Made by a program: the position numbers and the translations under genes
The notes under the pieces: model-generated
What the model was told of the DNA's origin: nothing
Databases searched by the model: none
Seen by the model: only the letters and a program-made list of their open reading frames with translations
In this document: positions 59,710 through 64,000 of the stretch, piece after piece
How positions within the stretch are numbered: position 1 is the stretch's first letter
Layout: every line of letters begins with the position of its first letter
Assembly: GCA_947595635.1 (NCBI GenBank)
Contig: CANQEU010000002.1
Location: forward strand, 1 to 64,000
Source: an uncultured Clostridia bacterium
GTDB lineage: Bacteria > Bacillota > Clostridia > Oscillospirales > Acutalibacteraceae
DNA length: 64,000 nt
Direction: 5' to 3'

Positions 59710-62154
59710 ATGAGCTTGAATAAAACCGAACAAAAAAATCTGACTCTGCCAATGCTTCCGCTTCGAGGTTTAGTTCTTTTTCCGAATATGAAGCTTCATT
59801 TTGATATAGGAAGAAAAAAATCCGCAAGAGCGGTTGAGGCTGCAATGAAAAGCTCCCAGATTATCTTCATTGCAACACAGAAAAACATAAATAATATTGA
59901 TCCGGGGCGCAAGGATATATATTCGGTCGGCGTAGTTGCAAAGGTTATTCAAATAATAAAACAGCCCGATAATGTAATAAGAGTTGCGGTAGAGGGAATT
60001 TACAGGGCTTCCATCAACGATGTTTACGATTCTTCCTCATACCTGACCGCCGACGTAACACAGCTTCCTTACAATCCGAAAAAGGCTACGACGACCTACG
60101 ACATAGCCATGCTTAGAAGCGCAAAGGATATTTTTGAAAGGTATCTTAACCTTATCCCAAGAGCGCCTGCCGATTTGATATTCAAAATGAATAATATCAA
60201 CTCGACAGAGGAGCTTTCAAGCTTCATTTCCGCAAATTGCAGTTTGTCGTATGTAAAGAAGCAGGAAATACTTGAAACCGACGACCCCACCATGCGATTG
60301 GAGCTTTTGATAGATTATCTTACTCAGGAGGTTTATATTCTGAGCGTTGAGGAGGATATTGCTCGCAAGGCAAAAAGCAGAATAGACGAATCGCAGCGTG
60401 AGTATTTCCTTAGAGAACAGATGAAGGTTATAGAGTCCGAAATCGGCGTTGAGGACGAGGAGTATGCGGAGATAGACGAGCTCAGAGAGCGCATTGTTCA
60501 GCTTGGGCTTCCTCAGGAATGCGAAGCACCCCTGCTCAAGGAATGCGACAGGCTTGAAAGAATGCCTTTTGCCTCGCAGGAAGCAGTTGTAATGCGCACA
60601 TATATTGAAACCTGCGTCGAATTGCCGTGGAATAACAGTAGCGAGGAGAAAATTGAAATCTCTCAGGCTCGTGAGGAGCTTGATAAAAATCACTTCGGAC
60701 TCAAAAAGGTAAAGGAAAATATACTTGAAAACCTTGCTGTGCGCAAGCTTTCGCCTGATGTTAAGGGACAAATATTATGTCTTGTCGGCCCTCCGGGAGT
60801 CGGAAAAACCTCAATAGCTCAGTCGGTTGCGGCGGCAATAGGCAGAAAATGCCAAAGAATAGCGCTGGGCGGCGTAAGAGATGAGGCTGAAATAAGAGGC
60901 CACAGAAGAACATACATCGCTTCAATGCCCGGAAGAATAATAAACGCGATAAAGCTGTCGGGCGTTAATAATCCCGTGCTTATTCTTGACGAGATAGACA
61001 AGCTCGGCAACGACTTCAGAGGCGACCCTACCTCGGCTCTGCTCGAGGTACTTGACAGCGAGCAGAACAAGAAATTTTACGACCATTACATAGATATTCC
61101 GTTTGACCTGAGCAAGGTTATGTTTATAACCACGGCAAACGACCCGTCGATGATACCGCCGCCGCTCAAGGACAGAATGGATGTAATATACCTTGACAGC
61201 TATACAAGAGAGGAAAAATTCCACATAGCAAAGGAACATCTTATTCCAAAGCAGATGAAAAACTGCAAAATCACAAAAAGAATGTTCAAAATAAGCGACG
61301 AGGCGATTTACGCGCTGATAGACGGCTACACAAGAGAGGCCGGAGTAAGAGAGCTTGAAAGAAAAATAGTAGAGCTTTTGCGCAAGGCTGCGATAATGTT
61401 TGTCGAGGGCAAGGCCAAATCTCTGACCGTAAACGACAAAAGACTTGAATCGCTTATCGGGCCTGTAAAGTACAAGACCGAGAGGGCAAAGAAAAAGTCT
61501 GAAATCGGCGTTGCAACAGGTCTTGCGTGGACGTCTGTGGGCGGTGAAACGCTGCCGATAGAGGTTGCGGTCATCAACGGCTCCGGCAAAATTGAGCTGA
61601 CAGGCTCACTCGGCGACGTTATGCAAGAATCTGCCAAGGCAGCAGTAACTTGCATAAGGACAATGACCGATTACCTTAATATAGAAAAGGATTTTTACAA
61701 AAAATACGACATCCACATTCATGCGCCGGAGGGAGCTGTTCCAAAGGACGGGCCGTCTGCCGGCATTACAATGGCTACAGCGGTTGCCTCGGCGCTTACA
61801 AAAAGACCCGTAAGACCGAATATAGCCATGACAGGCGAGATTACCCTAAGAGGCAGAGTGCTGCCGATAGGCGGATTAAAGGAAAAATCAATGGCTGCGT
61901 ACCGTTACGGAGTTGATACGGTAATATATCCGGAGGATAACACCTCTGATATTTCCGAAATCGACGACGCAGTAAAGAGATCTATAAACTTTGTGCCTGT
62001 CGAAACAATAACTCAGGTGCTCGGTCTTGCTCTTGAAAAGACCAAGACGGAAAAAATAAAGACTGAAAAAACCAAGACTGAAAAATCCAAGCTTGAAAAA
62101 ACCAAGCCTTCAAAAAAGCTTAAGCCGTCCGACGTCAGGAGGGAGTCGCTGTGA
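59710..62154 (+). CDS. lon: ATP-dependent protease Lon with a lysine-rich C-terminal tail
   Basis: Lon degrades misfolded and regulatory proteins. The N-terminal LON domain opens with [15 protein letters not shown]. The AAA+ domain has [12 protein letters not shown] near residue 361 and LILDEIDKL near residue 421. The protease domain has the catalytic Ser in [11 protein letters not shown] near residue 685 and the Lys in [11 protein letters not shown] near residue 728. The length is 814 aa. The last 40 residues form a repetitive Lys/Thr/Glu tail ([18 protein letters not shown]) that is not part of the normal domain. GGAGG lies 8 bp before the ATG. Confidence 0.96.
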   Translation: MSLNKTEQKNLTLPMLPLRGLVLFPNMKLHFDIGRKKSARAVEAAMKSSQIIFIATQKNINNIDPGRKDIYSVGVVAKVIQIIKQPDNVIRVAVEGIYRASINDVYDSSSYLTADVTQLPYNPKKATTTYDIAMLRSAKDIFERYLNLIPRAPADLIFKMNNINSTEELSSFISANCSLSYVKKQEILETDDPTMRLELLIDYLTQEVYILSVEEDIARKAKSRIDESQREYFLREQMKVIESEIGVEDEEYAEIDELRERIVQLGLPQECEAPLLKECDRLERMPFASQEAVVMRTYIETCVELPWNNSSEEKIEISQAREELDKNHFGLKKVKENILENLAVRKLSPDVKGQILCLVGPPGVGKTSIAQSVAAAIGRKCQRIALGGVRDEAEIRGHRRTYIASMPGRIINAIKLSGVNNPVLILDEIDKLGNDFRGDPTSALLEVLDSEQNKKFYDHYIDIPFDLSKVMFITTANDPSMIPPPLKDRMDVIYLDSYTREEKFHIAKEHLIPKQMKNCKITKRMFKISDEAIYALIDGYTREAGVRELERKIVELLRKAAIMFVEGKAKSLTVNDKRLESLIGPVKYKTERAKKKSEIGVATGLAWTSVGGETLPIEVAVINGSGKIELTGSLGDVMQESAKAAVTCIRTMTDYLNIEKDFYKKYDIHIHAPEGAVPKDGPSAGITMATAVASALTKRPVRPNIAMTGEITLRGRVLPIGGLKEKSMAAYRYGVDTVIYPEDNTSDISEIDDAVKRSINFVPVETITQVLGLALEKTKTEKIKTEKTKTEKSKLEKTKPSKKLKPSDVRRESL

Positions 62155-62750
62155 ATATAAACAACTGCGCTTTTGAGGCGTCATACGGCACAGCCGCTCA
62201 GCTTCCGCCGTCAAAGCTGCCTGAGATTATTTTTTCGGGACGCTCAAATGTGGGTAAGTCCTCTTTAATAAATAAGCTTTTAAACAGGAAGGCTTTGGCT
62301 AAGGTAAGCGCGACGCCCGGAAAAACCGCGACGATAAACTTTTTTGACGTTGACAAAAGGGCAAAGTTTGTAGACCTTCCCGGATACGGCTACGCCAAGG
62401 TTTCCAAATCGGAGAAAAACCGCTGGGCTGACCTTGTTGAGGGATATTTTGCAGGCGACAGGAATTTTTGCGTTGTTGTCCAGATAATAGATATGCGCCA
62501 TAAGCCGACCACCGACGACCTCGGTATGCTCGACTTTTTGCTGCACAACAAGCTGCCGTTTATTGTCGTGCTGACAAAAAATGATAAGCTTAACAAATCT
62601 CAGCAGGAAAAGCAGCTTGAATATTTTAGCGAGCTTTTCGCAAAATACAACAATGCGGCATTCTTTCCGTTTTCTGCCCTTAAGGGCGACGGCAGGGACG
62701 AAATTCTTGAGTATATCAGTAAGGCGGTTGACGATTTCAGCAATTCTTAA
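62151..62750 (+). CDS. engB: ribosome biogenesis GTP-binding protein EngB (YsxC)
   Basis: This is a small essential GTPase for 50S ribosome assembly. G1 is FSGRSNVGKSSLINKLL near residue 26, G3 is DLPGYGYAKVS and G4 is LTKNDKL. The length is 199 aa. It begins with GTG that overlaps the lon stop by 4 bp (GTGA), and the lon-engB pair is conserved in Firmicutes. Confidence 0.96.
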   Translation: MNINNCAFEASYGTAAQLPPSKLPEIIFSGRSNVGKSSLINKLLNRKALAKVSATPGKTATINFFDVDKRAKFVDLPGYGYAKVSKSEKNRWADLVEGYFAGDRNFCVVVQIIDMRHKPTTDDLGMLDFLLHNKLPFIVVLTKNDKLNKSQQEKQLEYFSELFAKYNNAAFFPFSALKGDGRDEILEYISKAVDDFSNS

Positions 62751-62794
62751 TTTGCTTTTATAATTACAAATTATTTAATGGGGAGATAAGGGTA

Positions 62795-64000
62795 ATGTTT
62801 GTGAACGACTGTTTGAACGTTAATGAAAAGGGACATCTGACAATTGGCGGATGCGACACAGTAGAGCTTGCCGAAAAATACGGCACGCCTGCTTATGTGC
62901 TTGATGAAAATGTAATCAGAAACACCTGCAAATCATATGTAAATTCTTTTAAAAAGTATTACAACGGAAACGGACTTCCTCTTTATGCGAGCAAGGCGCT
63001 TAGCTGTAAGGCTCTTTGCGAAATAGCAAATCAGGAGGGAATGGGTCTTGACGTTGTATCGGGCGGAGAGCTTTACACAGCGGTTAAAGCAGGCTTCCCC
63101 GTTGAAAAAATACATTTTCACGGCAACAATAAAACATATGACGAGCTTTGCTTGGCGGTTGACAGCGGCATTGGCAAAATCGTTGTAGATAACCTCACAG
63201 AGCTTGAAACCCTTGATAAAATATGCGCCGACAAAAATAAGGTACAAAAAATATCAATGAGGATCAAGCCCGGCGTTGACGCGCATACGCATAATTTCAT
63301 AAGAACAGGGCAGATTGATTCAAAATTTGGCTTTGCGCTTGAAACAGGCGAGGCGCTCAGCGCGGTTAAAGAGGCTATCGAGCTTAAAAATATAGAGCTT
63401 ACGGAGCTTCACTGCCATATAGGCTCTCAGATATTCGATATTGACCCCTTTGTAACGGCGGCTGAGATAATGATGGACTTCATTGGCACAATAAAGAGGG
63501 AAACCTCTCACACCGTTACTGAGCTCAACCTCGGCGGAGGATTCGGTATCAAATATACCGACGGCGATAATCCGGAAAAGTACGACAGCTATATGAACGC
63601 GGTGTCCGACGCGGTTCATAAAAAGGCTGAGGAGCACGGACTGCCAATTCCTTTTGTTTACATTGAGCCGGGACGTTCAATCGTAGGCGAGGCAGGCGTC
63701 ACGCTCTATACCGTCGGCGCGGTAAAGACAATTCCAAACATAAGGACATATGTCTCAATAGACGGAGGTATGTGCGATAATATAAGATATGCGCTTTATG
63801 GCTCCGAATACACGGTAGTGACCGCGAACAAGGCGGACAAGCCTGCCGATACTGTTGTGACCGTTGCCGGAAAGTGCTGTGAAAGCGGAGATTTAATTCA
63901 GGAAAATACGTCTATCGCAAAAGCCGAGCCGGGCGACGTTTTGGCTGTTCTTTCCACAGGCGCGTACAACTATTCCATGGCGTCAAATTACAATAGGATA
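62795..64000 (+). CDS. lysA: diaminopimelate decarboxylase (3' end beyond window)
   Basis: This PLP enzyme makes L-lysine from meso-diaminopimelate. The PLP lysine is in LYASKALSCKALC near residue 66. HCHIGSQIF near residue 207, LNLGGGFGIKYTDG near residue 245 and PGRSIVGEAG near residue 291 are family motifs. The ORF track misses it because it has no stop before the window edge; 402 codons are visible. The ATG at 62795 is preceded by GGGGAGAT; GTG at 62801 is an alternative. No lysine riboswitch was seen upstream. Confidence 0.95.
   Translation, partial: MFVNDCLNVNEKGHLTIGGCDTVELAEKYGTPAYVLDENVIRNTCKSYVNSFKKYYNGNGLPLYASKALSCKALCEIANQEGMGLDVVSGGELYTAVKAGFPVEKIHFHGNNKTYDELCLAVDSGIGKIVVDNLTELETLDKICADKNKVQKISMRIKPGVDAHTHNFIRTGQIDSKFGFALETGEALSAVKEAIELKNIELTELHCHIGSQIFDIDPFVTAAEIMMDFIGTIKRETSHTVTELNLGGGFGIKYTDGDNPEKYDSYMNAVSDAVHKKAEEHGLPIPFVYIEPGRSIVGEAGVTLYTVGAVKTIPNIRTYVSIDGGMCDNIRYALYGSEYTVVTANKADKPADTVVTVAGKCCESGDLIQENTSIAKAEPGDVLAVLSTGAYNYSMASNYNRI

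Noticed and set aside
62751-62794. Lysine riboswitch before lysA
   Set aside because: The gap is only 44 bp, far too short for an L-box aptamer.

Overview
The window is a chromosomal segment of a low- to mid-GC Firmicute, most likely an anaerobic member of the Clostridia (Oscillospirales/Ruminococcaceae-like). The clues are GGAGG-type ribosome binding sites, housekeeping sigma-A promoters, and clostridial gene orders: spoIVFB-like/TIGR03960/TIGR03936, miaB/ricA-like/mutS/mutL/miaA, hlyD-like/yggS/sepF/ylmH/divIVA/lspA, and tig/clpP/clpX/lon/engB/lysA. A secreted dockerin protein is also present. No tRNA, rRNA, CRISPR array, prophage or transposase gene was recognised. Almost all the sequence is conserved housekeeping DNA with tight operons and many 1-14 bp translational overlaps.

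Layout. 1-515 is non-coding and holds two identical 116-bp repeats rich in palindromes, then the terminator of a trkA-trkH potassium-uptake operon (minus). 3.6-12.2 kb carries addB-addA (DNA-end processing) and adenine deaminase. 12.6-14.4 kb encodes a secreted protein with one dockerin and six PepSY-like repeats. 14.6-19.2 kb (minus) holds a P-type cation ATPase, an RlmA-type rRNA methyltransferase and a FkbM-type methyltransferase. The ATPase is preceded by a perfect-consensus promoter, a yybP-ykoY (manganese) riboswitch and a terminator, which points to Mn2+ export. 19.5-28.6 kb (plus) is ruvCAB, glmM, an RlmI-like methyltransferase, the ECF transporter core ecfA1-ecfA2-ecfT, truA and a DUF5711-like membrane protein. 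28.7-34.2 kb has a VanZ protein, a MATE transporter with a possible attenuator leader, a small membrane protein beside an M50 (SpoIVFB-like) protease, and the TIGR03960/TIGR03936 pair. A MacB-type ABC transporter (minus, perfect-consensus promoter) separates this from the next block.

36.9-50.0 kb is one long plus-strand block: tRNA modification (miaB, miaA), a YlbF/YmcA-family protein with a cysteine-rich tail, mismatch repair (mutS, mutL), then cell-division and envelope genes (HlyD-like, yggS, sepF, ylmH, divIVA, lspA) and an RluD-type pseudouridine synthase. 50.0-53.1 kb is rplS, lepB, rbgA, rnhB and yraN, the order seen around rplS in many Firmicutes. 53.1-56.2 kb carries a dipeptidase, threonine synthase and a phosphoesterase. 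56.3-62.8 kb is the protein-quality-control cluster tig, clpP, clpX, lon and engB. lysA runs off the right edge.

The most noteworthy items are the Mn2+-riboswitch-controlled ATPase, the dockerin/hexa-PepSY secreted protein, the duplicated palindromic element at the left edge, and the leader of the MATE gene. I saw no convincing wholly new multi-gene system. All functional calls come from reading motifs and gene order by eye; no database search was run.
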